NCBI GenBank assembly: GCA_024236015.1 | Contig: JACKLK010000001.1 | Span: forward strand, 806,001-870,000 | Length of the DNA: 64,000 nucleotides | Source of the DNA: Rhodoferax sp. | Lineage (GTDB): Bacteria; Pseudomonadota; Gammaproteobacteria; Burkholderiales; Burkholderiaceae_C | Direction of reading: 5' to 3' | Part shown: positions 16,450 to 24,501 of the stretch, piece by piece | How positions within the stretch are numbered: the first letter of the stretch is position 1 | Layout of the letters: each line of letters begins with the position of its first letter | The notes under the pieces: model-generated | Database searches by the model: none | What the model saw: the letters and a program-made list of their open reading frames with translations, nothing else | What the model was told of the DNA's origin: nothing | Made by a program: the position numbers and the translations under genes

Positions 16450-17811
16450 ATGAACGACGACGCGCAGCCTGTTCGCCACGAATACCATTCCCGTGGAGCG
16501 GCAGTGTCGCCCAACGACGCCCATCTGCTGACGAGCCAGTGTTACGCCGTGGTGCTGGCCGGTGGCCGCGGCAGTCGACTGCACAACCTCACCGACTGGC
16601 GTGCCAAGCCGGCGGTTCCGTTCGCCGGCAAGCTCAAGATCATCGATTTTCCGCTGAGCAATTGCGTGAACTCCGGCATCCGGCGCATTGCGGTGCTGAC
16701 CCAGTACAAGTCCCAGAGCCTGATCCGGCATATCGAGCGTGGCTGGAGTTTCCTGTCGCCCAGCCTGGGTGAGTTCATCGACATTGCGCCGGCGCAGCAG
16801 CAACTCGGCGAGAGCTGGTATGCGGGCACGGCCGACGCGGTGTACCAGAACCTGCACCTGGTGCGCGATTCCGGTGCCCGCCATGTGCTGATCCTGGCCG
16901 GCGACCATGTCTACAAGATGAACTATGCCGCCATGCTGGCGGACCATGTGCGCGCGGGGGCGGATGCCACCGTGGCCTGCATCGAGGTTCCGATCGCCCA
17001 GGCCCGCCATTTCGGCATCATCACCGTCGACGCGCAGGCGCGCGTGCGCGATTTCATCGAGAAGCCGTCGCGGGCGCAGCCGATGGCGGACGGGTCCGAA
17101 CAGGTGCTGGCCAGCATGGGCATCTATGTGTTCGACATCGACTTCCTGTGCGAGCAACTTGCGCGCGACGCCAGCGATCCGGCGTCGAGCCATGATTTCG
17201 GCAAGGACCTGTTGCCCCGGCTGGTGGCCGGGCACCGGGTGCTCGCGCACCGGTTTGCCGACAGTTGCGTGAACATGGTCGGCGAGCGTCCGTACTGGCG
17301 CGACGTCGGCACCGTGGACGCCTACTGGGAGGCCAACATGGACCTGACCACGGTCCAGCCCGAGCTCAACCTGTACGACGATCACTGGCCCGTCATCAGC
17401 CTGCAGCCGCAGTTGCCACCGGCCAAGTTCGTGTTCGACGACGACAGCCGGCGCGGTGTCGCCGTGGCCTCGCTGGTGTCCAGCGGTTGCATCGTCAGCG
17501 GCGCCACGGTGCGCCGCTCCATCCTGTTTGCCAAGGTGCGCGTGGGCGAGCACAGCGTGATCGAGGATTCTCTGGTGTTGCCGGACGTGGTCGTCGGTCG
17601 CCATGTGATCCTGCGCAAGGTGGTGGTGGACAAGCGTTGCATGTTGCCGGACGGTTTTTGCGCCGGCGTGGATCCGCAGCAGGACCGCGCCCGCTTCCAT
17701 GTCACCGAAGGCGGCGTCACGCTGATCACGCCGGCCATGCTGGCGGCGCTGGGCGAAGGTCCGGTGCCGGGTGCCGACGAGGAGTCGGGCTTCGGCGCAC
17801 TGACCCCGTGA
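16450..17811 (+). CDS. glgC: Glucose-1-phosphate adenylyltransferase
   Basis: ADP-glucose pyrophosphorylase (453 residues), the committed step of bacterial glycogen synthesis. The nucleotidyltransferase signature AVVLAGGRGSRLHNLTDWRAKPAVPF begins near residue 33, GDHVYKMNY supplies the catalytic Asp, and GTVDAYWEANMDL plus the C-terminal left-handed beta-helix repeats (SSGCIVSGATVRRSILF...) complete the enzyme. The N-terminal 30 residues are a variable extension. No glgA, glgB or glgX lies in the window, so the gene is isolated from the rest of the pathway. It is convergent with the Rrf2-type regulator and shares a hairpin with it. Confidence 0.95.
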   Translation: MNDDAQPVRHEYHSRGAAVSPNDAHLLTSQCYAVVLAGGRGSRLHNLTDWRAKPAVPFAGKLKIIDFPLSNCVNSGIRRIAVLTQYKSQSLIRHIERGWSFLSPSLGEFIDIAPAQQQLGESWYAGTADAVYQNLHLVRDSGARHVLILAGDHVYKMNYAAMLADHVRAGADATVACIEVPIAQARHFGIITVDAQARVRDFIEKPSRAQPMADGSEQVLASMGIYVFDIDFLCEQLARDASDPASSHDFGKDLLPRLVAGHRVLAHRFADSCVNMVGERPYWRDVGTVDAYWEANMDLTTVQPELNLYDDHWPVISLQPQLPPAKFVFDDDSRRGVAVASLVSSGCIVSGATVRRSILFAKVRVGEHSVIEDSLVLPDVVVGRHVILRKVVVDKRCMLPDGFCAGVDPQQDRARFHVTEGGVTLITPAMLAALGEGPVPGADEESGFGALTP

Positions 17812-17836
17812 GCGGCGCGGGCGCCGGCGCCGCTCA
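17809..17836. terminator. Bidirectional hairpin embedding both stop codons (glgC/Rrf2)
   Basis: A perfect 10-bp stem, TGAGCGGCGC with GCGCCGCTCA, and an 8-nt loop. The left arm begins with the TGA of glgC and the right arm ends with the complement of the TGA of the opposing regulator gene. No T tract is present. It can fold in both transcripts. Confidence 0.55.
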
Positions 17837-18376
17837 GATCGCCAGTCGCATCGGCCGCGCAAATACCGAGTTGGCCGCCACCACGACCATGCGCTCGCGC
17901 ACGCCAACCCCCTTGGCCGTCGGCAGCCGTGCCGGCGTCGCCGCCGCAGGCTGGGCCGGCACCAGGTGCTTGCTCGGGGCGATGGCGTCGTCCAGCGAGG
18001 TTTCCTCCAGCTGGCGCAGCATCTGCGCCTCGAGTTCGACCGCCCATTCGGCGCCGATGCTCTGGCCGCCGCGCGGGCGGTTGGCAAACGAGCGATGGCC
18101 GTTGCCACCGGCGTCGCCGCCGTCATCGGCGGCACTGACGATGTCGGCCAACGAGATCGAGGTGGCCTCGCGTGCCAGCGTGTAGCCGCCACCGGGACCG
18201 CGCAGGCCCGTGACCAGACCGCTGCGGCGCAGGCGGCCGAACAGCAGGTCGAGGTAGGACGGCGACACCTGCTGCCGCGCGCTGATCGCGGACAAGGGCA
18301 CCGGCCCCTGGCCCTGGTGCAAGGCAAGGTCCATCATGGCGACGACCGCGAGGCGGCATTTCGGGGGTATGAACAT
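17834..18376 (-). CDS. Rrf2 family transcriptional regulator lacking Fe-S cysteines
   Basis: A 180-residue winged-helix regulator of the Rrf2/IscR family. The wing region SPSYLDLLFGRLRRSGLVTGLRGPGGGYTLAR and SISLADIV are diagnostic, and the N terminus (CRLAVVAMMDLALHQG) matches the first helix. The three cysteines that hold the [2Fe-2S] cluster in IscR are absent: the stretch after SLADIVSAADDGG is Gly/Asp-rich, and the only cysteine is residue 7. It therefore cannot be a classic cluster sensor. No isc genes are nearby. The start at 18376 gives MFIPPKCRLAV; it lies 53 bp after the HPF-like gene, probably in one unit. Confidence 0.85.
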   Translation of the reverse strand: MFIPPKCRLAVVAMMDLALHQGQGPVPLSAISARQQVSPSYLDLLFGRLRRSGLVTGLRGPGGGYTLAREATSISLADIVSAADDGGDAGGNGHRSFANRPRGGQSIGAEWAVELEAQMLRQLEETSLDDAIAPSKHLVPAQPAAATPARLPTAKGVGVRERMVVVAANSVFARPMRLAI

Positions 18377-18429
18377 GGGGGTTCCAGTAGCGGTGGTGAG
18401 GGTGGATCGGTGCGCTCGGTCGTCGTGTC

Positions 18430-18831
18430 TCATCGTGCCGGACTCGTGCGGGCGGCCGGGTCACCGGACGGGGCCAGTCCTTCGGCGGGAAGTTGCAGCG
18501 CGCCACTGAGCGAGGGGCGTTGGCGTCCGAAGCGGTTGCGTTCGAGCTGCTTGGCAACGGCGCGGGATGCCCGGTCGCTGGCGCGGTCGATGACGGAATA
18601 CAGGTCCGGCCCGCAGTCGCGGATCACGACCTGCGGCGCATCCACCAGCGTGACCTGCAGGCGGCAGAACTTGTCGGGACCTCCGCGCGGGCCGTTCTCG
18701 TCGCCCAGCCGCACCACGACGCGCGAGATCCGGTCGGCATGGCGCGTCAGGCCGAAGCCCAGGCGGCGGCGCGTATGGCTGGTCAAGGCCGCGGTGTCGG
18801 GAAAGTCGAGACTCTGGATGTCGAACTGCAT
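18430..18831 (-). CDS. HPF/RaiA-like ribosome-associated protein
   Basis: A 133-residue protein with the beta-alpha-beta-beta-beta-alpha pattern of the ribosome hibernation factors HPF/RaiA: MQFDIQSLDFPDTAALTSHTRRRL, ISRVVVRLGDENGP, FCRLQVTLVDAPQVVIRD, then DLYSVIDRASDRASRAVAKQLERNR. About 30 C-terminal residues are extra and disordered. The start at 18831 has a strong AAGGAGG ribosome-binding site; an upstream in-frame ATG at 18891 has none. The family binds the small ribosomal subunit or relatives of that site, but this is a divergent member. The gene diverges from nhaR across an AT-rich region. Confidence 0.8.
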   Translation of the reverse strand: MQFDIQSLDFPDTAALTSHTRRRLGFGLTRHADRISRVVVRLGDENGPRGGPDKFCRLQVTLVDAPQVVIRDCGPDLYSVIDRASDRASRAVAKQLERNRFGRQRPSLSGALQLPAEGLAPSGDPAARTSPAR

Positions 18832-18897
18832 GGGTCCTCCTTCAGTGATACGCACGATGGCGTTGGAAGGAGTCTGGCCCGTGCGATTCATCTTGTA

Positions 18898-18926
18898 AAT
18901 TCGAATTATTTGTCCTTATGATTCGA
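18898..18926. promoter_or_regulatory. AT-rich inverted repeats in the HPF/nhaR divergent region
   Basis: This is the most AT-rich patch in the neighbourhood. It holds the perfect palindrome AATTCGAATT (18898-18907) and a second copy of the half-site, so that TCGAAT (18901-18906) and ATTCGA (18921-18926) form a 6-bp inverted repeat with a 14-bp spacer. Such spaced dyads upstream of a LysR gene are typical autoregulatory sites. Binding by NhaR is an inference. Confidence 0.45.
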
Positions 18927-18975
18927 TAAAACCTGATTGATACCCGCGCGGGCCGATGCGCCCATGGAGCACCCG

Positions 18976-19911
18976 ATGAACTACAAGCACCTCCACTATT
19001 TCATGCAGGTCGCCAAGACCGGCAGCGTGCTCGGCGCCAGCGAGCGGCTGCACGTGACGCCGCAGACCATCAGCGGGCAGATCCAGCTGCTCGAGGAGCA
19101 GCTGGGCAGTCCGCTGTTCGGCAAGAGCGGCCGCGGGCTGGTGCTGACCGAGGCCGGACGGCTCGCGCTGGGTTACGCCGAGGACATCTTTTCGCTGGGC
19201 GCCGAGCTCGAGCAGGCGGTGCGTGAACACCCGAACAATCGTCCGGCACTGGAGTTCCGCATCGGCGTGGCGGACGCCTTGCCCAAGCCCATCGCCTACC
19301 GGCTGGTCGAGCCGGCGACGCGGCTGGAGGAACCGGTGCGGCTGGCGTGCCGGGAATGGAAACTCGACAACCTGCTGGCCGAGCTGGCGCTGCACCGGCT
19401 CGACCTCGTGTTGTCGGATGCGCCGATCCCGCCGTCGGTCAGCGTCAAGGCCTTCAGCCACCAGCTGGGTGCGTCCGGCCAGACCTTCTTCGCCGCGCCC
19501 GCGCTGGCCGAGCGGTACCGGGCCGGATTCCCGGACAACCTCGAGGGTGCCCCGATGCTGATGCCGGCGCAGGATTCGGCCACCGGCCAGAAGCTGCAGT
19601 CGTGGTTCCAGGCGCGGGCCCTGCACCCGCATATCGTCGGCGAGTTCGACGACAGCGCGCTGGCGATGGAGTTCGGCCGCCGCGGTCTGGGCCTGTTCGT
19701 GGCGCCCACGGTGCTCGCGGACGACATCGAACGCCAGTTCGGCGTCGCCGCGATCGGGCCGGCAGACGGCATCACGGTGGAGTATTTCGCGATCTCGGTC
19801 GAGCGCCGCATCACCCATCCCTGCGTGGTGGCGATCACCCGTTCGGCGCGCCAGGCCCTGTTCGCCGGCACGGCGGGCAATACCCGGCGCCGGCGCCGGC
19901 CGGCGGGCTGA
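18976..19911 (+). CDS. nhaR: LysR family transcriptional activator NhaR
   Basis: A 311-residue LysR-type regulator. The N-terminal helix-turn-helix reads MNYKHLHYFMQVAKTGSVLGASERLHVTPQTISGQIQLLEEQLG, characteristic of NhaR, which in E. coli activates the nhaA Na+/H+ antiporter and pgaABCD in response to Na+ and pH. The effector domain follows from about residue 90. No antiporter gene is adjacent, so target genes are elsewhere. The ATG at 18976 fits the family N terminus; ATGs at 18937 and 18964 would add non-homologous residues. It converges on the esterase gene and shares a hairpin with it. Confidence 0.88.
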   Translation: MNYKHLHYFMQVAKTGSVLGASERLHVTPQTISGQIQLLEEQLGSPLFGKSGRGLVLTEAGRLALGYAEDIFSLGAELEQAVREHPNNRPALEFRIGVADALPKPIAYRLVEPATRLEEPVRLACREWKLDNLLAELALHRLDLVLSDAPIPPSVSVKAFSHQLGASGQTFFAAPALAERYRAGFPDNLEGAPMLMPAQDSATGQKLQSWFQARALHPHIVGEFDDSALAMEFGRRGLGLFVAPTVLADDIERQFGVAAIGPADGITVEYFAISVERRITHPCVVAITRSARQALFAGTAGNTRRRRRPAG

Positions 19912-19928
19912 GGGCTGTTCAGCCCGCC
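19902..19928. terminator. Bidirectional hairpin embedding both stop codons (nhaR/esterase)
   Basis: A perfect 10-bp stem, GGCGGGCTGA with TCAGCCCGCC, around a 7-nt loop. The TGA of nhaR closes the left arm and the complement of the esterase TGA opens the right arm. No T tract. It has the same design as the glgC/Rrf2 hairpin. Confidence 0.55.
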
Positions 19929-20872
19929 CGGGTGTGCAGGGCGCGCGCGACCATGGCGGCGGCGAGCGCCACCGCGGCATCGGCCTCGTCGATGACCTTG
20001 CCCATGGTGATGAAGCCGTGGATCTGGCGTTCGAAACAGACGTGGTGGCATCGCACGCCCGCTTCGCTCAGCCGCTGGCTGTACATCAGCCCTTCGTCGC
20101 GCAAGGGGTCGTACCCGGCCGTGATGACAAGGGCCTCGGGCAGGTCGACCAGTCGCTCGCATAGCAGCGGCGAGGCGCGCCAGTCGGCGTCGTGCGCCGG
20201 ATCGTCGATGTAGTGGTCGTGAAACCAGTCGATGGTGTCGCGGGTCAGCAGGTAACCCTGGCCGTTCGTGGTGTGGGATGGCGCCAGCCGGCGCATGTCG
20301 GTGGCGGGGTAGATCAGCAACTGGAATCGCAGCGGCAGATCGCCGCTGTCGCGCGCGGCGATCGCGACGACGGCCGCGAGATTGCCGCCGGCGCTGTCGC
20401 CGCCGACCGCCATGCGCGAGGCGTCGAGCCCGAGGCGGTCCGCGTGCGCCCGGCACCAGCGGGTGGCTGCCAGGCAGTCGTCGACCGCGCATGGGAAGCG
20501 ATGCTCGGGCCCCATGCGGTAGTCGACGGCGAGTACCGCGCAACCGGCGGCGTTGGCCAACTGCCGGCACAGGGTGTCGTGGGTGTCCAGGTCGCCGATG
20601 ACCCAGCCGCCGCCATGGAAATACACCAGCACCGGCAGCGCAGCGCCGGTCGCGGGCGTGCCCAGCGGCCGCACCAGGCGCAACGCGATCGGGCCATGCG
20701 GGCCCTCGGCGAGCAGGTCCTCGCTCGACGCCACCGGGGGCGGATCGGGCTGGGTGAAGCCACGTCGGTCGCGGTAGGCCGCGCGTGCTTCCTGCGGCGT
20801 CAGGGTATGGGTCGGTGGTACGGCGCGTTCGACCATCAGGTCGAGCAGGGCGCGGGCCTGGGGATGGAGCAT
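19919..20872 (-). CDS. Alpha/beta hydrolase, HSL-type esterase
   Basis: A 317-residue carboxylesterase of the hormone-sensitive lipase (family IV) type. The oxyanion motif HGGGW lies at 86-90, and the nucleophile S160 is in GGDSAGGN. The catalytic Asp is in TAGYDPLRDEG and the His in RQIHGF. There is no signal peptide, so it is cytoplasmic. Such enzymes hydrolyse short-chain acyl esters; the natural substrate is not given by the context. It converges on nhaR with 7 bp between stop codons and diverges from maiA. Confidence 0.9.
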   Translation of the reverse strand: MLHPQARALLDLMVERAVPPTHTLTPQEARAAYRDRRGFTQPDPPPVASSEDLLAEGPHGPIALRLVRPLGTPATGAALPVLVYFHGGGWVIGDLDTHDTLCRQLANAAGCAVLAVDYRMGPEHRFPCAVDDCLAATRWCRAHADRLGLDASRMAVGGDSAGGNLAAVVAIAARDSGDLPLRFQLLIYPATDMRRLAPSHTTNGQGYLLTRDTIDWFHDHYIDDPAHDADWRASPLLCERLVDLPEALVITAGYDPLRDEGLMYSQRLSEAGVRCHHVCFERQIHGFITMGKVIDEADAAVALAAAMVARALHTRAG

Positions 20873-20979
20873 GGCGGTCGGCAGTTCAGGTTGAAGCCCG
20901 GTGGCAGCCGGGGCGATCGTGCCAGTGTAGCGAGGCGCAGGCCGCGGCGGGTCGGCGTTTGTGGCTATGCTATCGGCCC

Positions 20980-21618
20980 ATGAAGCTCTACAACTACTTT
21001 CGTTCGTCCGCCTCGTTCCGGGTGCGCATTGCGCTGGCGCTCAAGCAACTGCCCTATGAATACGTGCCGGTGCATCTGGCGCGCGGCGACCACAAGCTGC
21101 CGGCCTACGCCGCCGTTGCGGCCGATGGACTGGTGCCGGTGCTCGAGGTCGGCGAGCTGCGATTGTCGCAGTCGATGGCCATCATCGAATACCTCGACGA
21201 AACCCATCCGCAGGTGCGGCTGGTGCCGGCCGAGCCGGTCGACCGCGCCCGTGTGCGTGGGCTGGCGCAAAGCATCGCCTGCGAGATCCACCCGCTGAAC
21301 AACCTGCGCGTGCTCAAGTACCTGGTGCGCGACCTCCAGGCCGACGAAGCGGCCAAGACCGCCTGGTATCGCCACTGGGTGCGCGAGGGCCTGCTGGCGT
21401 TCGAGCGCCAGCTGGAGCAGTTGCCGACCGGCACCTATTGTTTCGGCGACACCCCGACGCTGGCGGACTGCTGCCTGGTGCCGCAGATCTTCAACGGCAA
21501 GCGCTTCGATTGCGACTTCTCCGGATTGCCGCGCACCATGGCGGCCTTCGATGCCTGCATGGCGCTGGAGGCGTTCCAGGCGGCCCAGCCGTCCGCCTGC
21601 CCGGACTTCGAGGCATGA
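20980..21618 (+). CDS. maiA: Maleylacetoacetate isomerase (zeta-class GST)
   Basis: A 212-residue zeta-class glutathione transferase. The motif SSASFRVRIAL (residues 8-18) is the SSxSxRVRIAL signature that binds glutathione, and the C-terminal domain begins near residue 85. The usual reaction is cis-trans isomerisation of maleylacetoacetate in tyrosine degradation, or of maleylpyruvate in gentisate degradation. No fumarylacetoacetase or homogentisate dioxygenase is next to it, so the exact pathway is uncertain. It starts at the ATG at 20980, 107 bp from the divergent esterase; pgeF follows after 31 bp on the same strand. Confidence 0.88.
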   Translation: MKLYNYFRSSASFRVRIALALKQLPYEYVPVHLARGDHKLPAYAAVAADGLVPVLEVGELRLSQSMAIIEYLDETHPQVRLVPAEPVDRARVRGLAQSIACEIHPLNNLRVLKYLVRDLQADEAAKTAWYRHWVREGLLAFERQLEQLPTGTYCFGDTPTLADCCLVPQIFNGKRFDCDFSGLPRTMAAFDACMALEAFQAAQPSACPDFEA

Positions 21619-21649
21619 CGGCGCCGCGTGGCCGATCGGCACGCGCGCC

Positions 21650-22465
21650 ATGAGCCGGGGCGACTGGCATCCGGACTGGATCGTGCCGCAATGGCCGGTT
21701 CCCGGGTCGGTGCATGCGGTGTTCACGACGCGCCACGGGGGCGTGTCGCAGGCGCCGTTCGACACGCTGAACCTGGGTCGCCCCAGCGACGACGATGCAC
21801 AGGCCGTGCGGCGCAATCGGGACCGCCTGCATGCGGCGCTCGGGCCCGAGCCGATCTATCTCAGCCAGGTCCATGGCTGCCGCTCGGTGGAGTTGTCGGG
21901 ACCGTCCGAGCCCGGTGCCATCGAGGCCGATGCCTGCTGCACCCGGACGGCCGGCGTGGTCTGCACGATACGGGTGGCCGACTGCCTGCCGGTATTGCTC
22001 GCCCATGCCGGCGGGCGGGTGGTGGCGGCGGCCCACGCGGGCTGGCGCGGGCTGGCCGAGGGTGTGCTGGAGGAGAACTTCGCGCAGTACCGGTCGCTGG
22101 CGACGGAACCAGGCACGGCGGCCGGCGCCGGCGGGACGGTGGCCGCGGACACCGTGGCCTGGCTCGGCCCCTGCATCGGGCCGCAGGCGTTCGAGGTCGG
22201 GCCGGAGGTGCGCACCGCGTTCCTGGCGCGGGACCCGGGTGCCGACGCGATGTTCCGACCCGGCAAGCCTGGCAAGTGGTTCGCCGATCTGGCCGGCCTG
22301 GCCCGCATGCGCCTGCGCGCACTGGGCATCACGCGCATCCACGGCAACGATTCGAGTCCGCCCTGGTGCACCGTGGGTGATCCGTCACGGTTCTTTTCGC
22401 ACCGGCGCGACAGCGTCGCCCTCGGCGGCAGCGGCCGCATGGCTGCCTGCATCTGGTTCGATTGA
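21650..22465 (+). CDS. pgeF: Peptidoglycan editing factor/purine nucleoside phosphorylase-like protein PgeF (YfiH)
   Basis: A 271-residue protein of the DUF152/YfiH family. The metal-binding motifs are HGGVS, RVADCLPVLL (Cys ligand) and AHAGWRG (His ligand), with WLGPCIGP and the C-terminal SHRRD also conserved. Members act as Zn-dependent purine nucleoside phosphorylases or polyphenol oxidases and prevent misincorporation of serine into peptidoglycan. Its place just upstream of phaC is common in Burkholderiales. The last 81 bp overlap tail-to-tail with the small membrane gene on the other strand. Confidence 0.9.
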   Translation: MSRGDWHPDWIVPQWPVPGSVHAVFTTRHGGVSQAPFDTLNLGRPSDDDAQAVRRNRDRLHAALGPEPIYLSQVHGCRSVELSGPSEPGAIEADACCTRTAGVVCTIRVADCLPVLLAHAGGRVVAAAHAGWRGLAEGVLEENFAQYRSLATEPGTAAGAGGTVAADTVAWLGPCIGPQAFEVGPEVRTAFLARDPGADAMFRPGKPGKWFADLAGLARMRLRALGITRIHGNDSSPPWCTVGDPSRFFSHRRDSVALGGSGRMAACIWFD

Positions 22466-22660
22466 CGCGGCCGCTTCGCGTGCGCGCAAGGCCTTGCGGC
22501 GCGCGGGCGTGCGCAGCAGGTACATCAGCAGCGACACCGGGCCGACGCCGTACAGGATGAAGGTGAAGAAGGCGCCCAGCACCGTTCCCTGCGAGCTGGT
22601 GGCCTCGGCCACGGCCATCATCAGGGTGACATACAGCCAGGCAATGAGGACAAGGTACAT
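22385..22660 (-). CDS. Small two-helix membrane protein overlapping pgeF
   Basis: A 91-residue protein with two membrane helices (MYLVLIAWLYVTLMMAVAEA and TVLGAFFTFILYGVGPVSLLMYLL) and a charged, Ala/Glu-rich cytoplasmic tail. Residues up to about 64 look like a conserved small membrane protein seen between pgeF and phaC in Burkholderiales, as far as I recall. The tail, encoded opposite the last 81 bp of pgeF, is low complexity and may have arisen by overprinting. Function is unknown. Confidence 0.75.
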   Translation of the reverse strand: MYLVLIAWLYVTLMMAVAEATSSQGTVLGAFFTFILYGVGPVSLLMYLLRTPARRKALRAREAAASIEPDAGSHAAAAAEGDAVAPVRKEP

Positions 22661-22749
22661 TGCAGCTCAAGTCTAGCGCGTCTGTCAGTTTGACGAAGGA
22701 CGCGTCTGCGATACTCTTGGCGTACCGCCCGGGTATTGCTGGAGACACG

Positions 22750-24474
22750 ATGAAACAGGACAACACGGACCTTTGGAGCCAGTCGGCAGAACAGCTGCAG
22801 CAGCAGATGGCGAGCGGCTGGACGGGTGCCATGCAGGCCTTGCAGAACCTCATGCCTCCCCTGCAGGCCGGACTGCCGAGCCTGCCCCAGGGCGCGGCGC
22901 CCGCGCTGCAGTTCTCGCCCGCCAAGCTGCAGGAGTTGCAGCAGCAGTACCTGCAGGAGGCCGGCCAGTTGTGGAGCCAGGCCCTCGAGGGCAAGCCCCA
23001 GGTGCACGACAAGCGATTCGCCGATCCGGCCTGGAGCGGCAACCCGATGGCGGCCCTGACGGCGGCCAACTACCTGCTCAATTCGCGCGCGCTGATCGGG
23101 CTGGCCGACGCGGTGCAGGCCGACGAGAAGACGCGGGCCCGGGTGCGATTCGCCGTCGAGCAGTGGCTGGCGGCGGCGGCACCGAGCAACTTCCTGGCAC
23201 TCAATGCCGAGGCCCAGCGCAAGGCGCTCGAAACCCAGGGCGAAAGCATTGCCAAGGGCATGCAGAACCTGTTGCACGACATCCAGCAAGGCCACGTGTC
23301 GATGACCGACGAGAGCCTGTTCGAGGTCGGCAAGAACGTTGCCACGACCGAAGGCGCGGTGGTGTACGAGAACGAATTGTTCCAGTTGCTGGAATACAAG
23401 CCGCTGACGGCCAAGGTGTACGAGAAGCCCTTGCTGCTGATTCCGCCGTGCATCAACAAGTACTACATCCTGGATCTGCAGCCCGAGAATTCGCTGGTGC
23501 GTTATGCGGTCGAACAAGGCCATCGCACCTTTGTCGTGAGCTGGCGCAATCCGGACGCCTCGCTGGCCAAGACGACCTGGGACGACTACATCGAGAACGC
23601 GGCCATCCAGGCGATCGGCGTGGTGCAGCAGATCAGCCGCAGCAAGACCATCAATGCACTGGGCTTTTGCGTCGGCGGCACCATCCTGTGCACGGCGCTG
23701 GCGGTGCTGGCCCAACGCGGCGAGAAGCCGGTGGCCAGCGCGACCTTCCTGACGACCTTGCTCGACTTCACCGACACCGGCATTCTCGATGTCTTCATCG
23801 ACGAGTCCTTCGTCAAGTACCGCGAACTCGAGATGGGGCAGGGCGGCCTGATGAAGGGCCAGGACCTGGCGTCGACGTTCTCGTTCCTGCGTCCGGTCGA
23901 CCTGGTGTGGAACTACGTGGTGGGCAACTACCTCAAGGGCGAGACGCCGCCGCCGTTCGACCTGCTGTACTGGAACAGCGACTCCACCAACCTGCCCGGG
24001 CCGTTCTATGCCTGGTACCTGCGCAACACCTACCTCGAGAACCGGCTCGTGCAGCCGGGCAAGGCGGTGGTGTGCGGCGAGAAGATCGACCTGCGCAAGG
24101 TCGACCTGCCGGTCTACATCTACGGCTCGCGCGAGGACCATATCGTGCCCATCGGCGGCGCCTACGCGTCGACCCAGCACCTGCCGGGCAAGAAGCGTTT
24201 CGTGATGGGCGCCTCCGGCCATATCGCCGGCGTCATCAATGCACCGGCCAAGAACAAGCGCAGCCACTGGATCGGCCCGGCCAACAAGTTCCCGGCCTCG
24301 GTCGACGACTGGATTGCCAGTGCCAAGGAGCATCCGGGCAGTTGGTGGCCGGACTGGGCCGACTGGCTCAAGGCCCAGGCCGGCAAGCAGATCAACGCCC
24401 CGAAGTCCTATGGCTACGGGAAATTCAAGGCCATCGAAGCGGCACCCGGCCGTTATGTCAAGGCCAAGGCCTGA
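22750..24474 (+). CDS. phaC: Class I poly(R)-hydroxyalkanoic acid synthase
   Basis: A 574-residue PHA synthase that polymerises (R)-3-hydroxybutyryl-CoA on the granule surface. The lipase-like box GFCVGG holds the nucleophile C307; D463 in GSREDHIVP and H491 in GASGHIAGV complete the triad. The N-terminal 100 residues are Gln-rich and variable, as usual in class I enzymes. Length is typical. The start at 22750 (MKQDNTDLW) follows GGAGACACG; an earlier in-frame start at 22660 has no family support. phaA and phaB follow on the same strand. Confidence 0.97.
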   Translation: MKQDNTDLWSQSAEQLQQQMASGWTGAMQALQNLMPPLQAGLPSLPQGAAPALQFSPAKLQELQQQYLQEAGQLWSQALEGKPQVHDKRFADPAWSGNPMAALTAANYLLNSRALIGLADAVQADEKTRARVRFAVEQWLAAAAPSNFLALNAEAQRKALETQGESIAKGMQNLLHDIQQGHVSMTDESLFEVGKNVATTEGAVVYENELFQLLEYKPLTAKVYEKPLLLIPPCINKYYILDLQPENSLVRYAVEQGHRTFVVSWRNPDASLAKTTWDDYIENAAIQAIGVVQQISRSKTINALGFCVGGTILCTALAVLAQRGEKPVASATFLTTLLDFTDTGILDVFIDESFVKYRELEMGQGGLMKGQDLASTFSFLRPVDLVWNYVVGNYLKGETPPPFDLLYWNSDSTNLPGPFYAWYLRNTYLENRLVQPGKAVVCGEKIDLRKVDLPVYIYGSREDHIVPIGGAYASTQHLPGKKRFVMGASGHIAGVINAPAKNKRSHWIGPANKFPASVDDWIASAKEHPGSWWPDWADWLKAQAGKQINAPKSYGYGKFKAIEAAPGRYVKAKA

Positions 24475-24501
24475 ACCCGCTTTCATTCAAAGGAGAACAG
24501 C

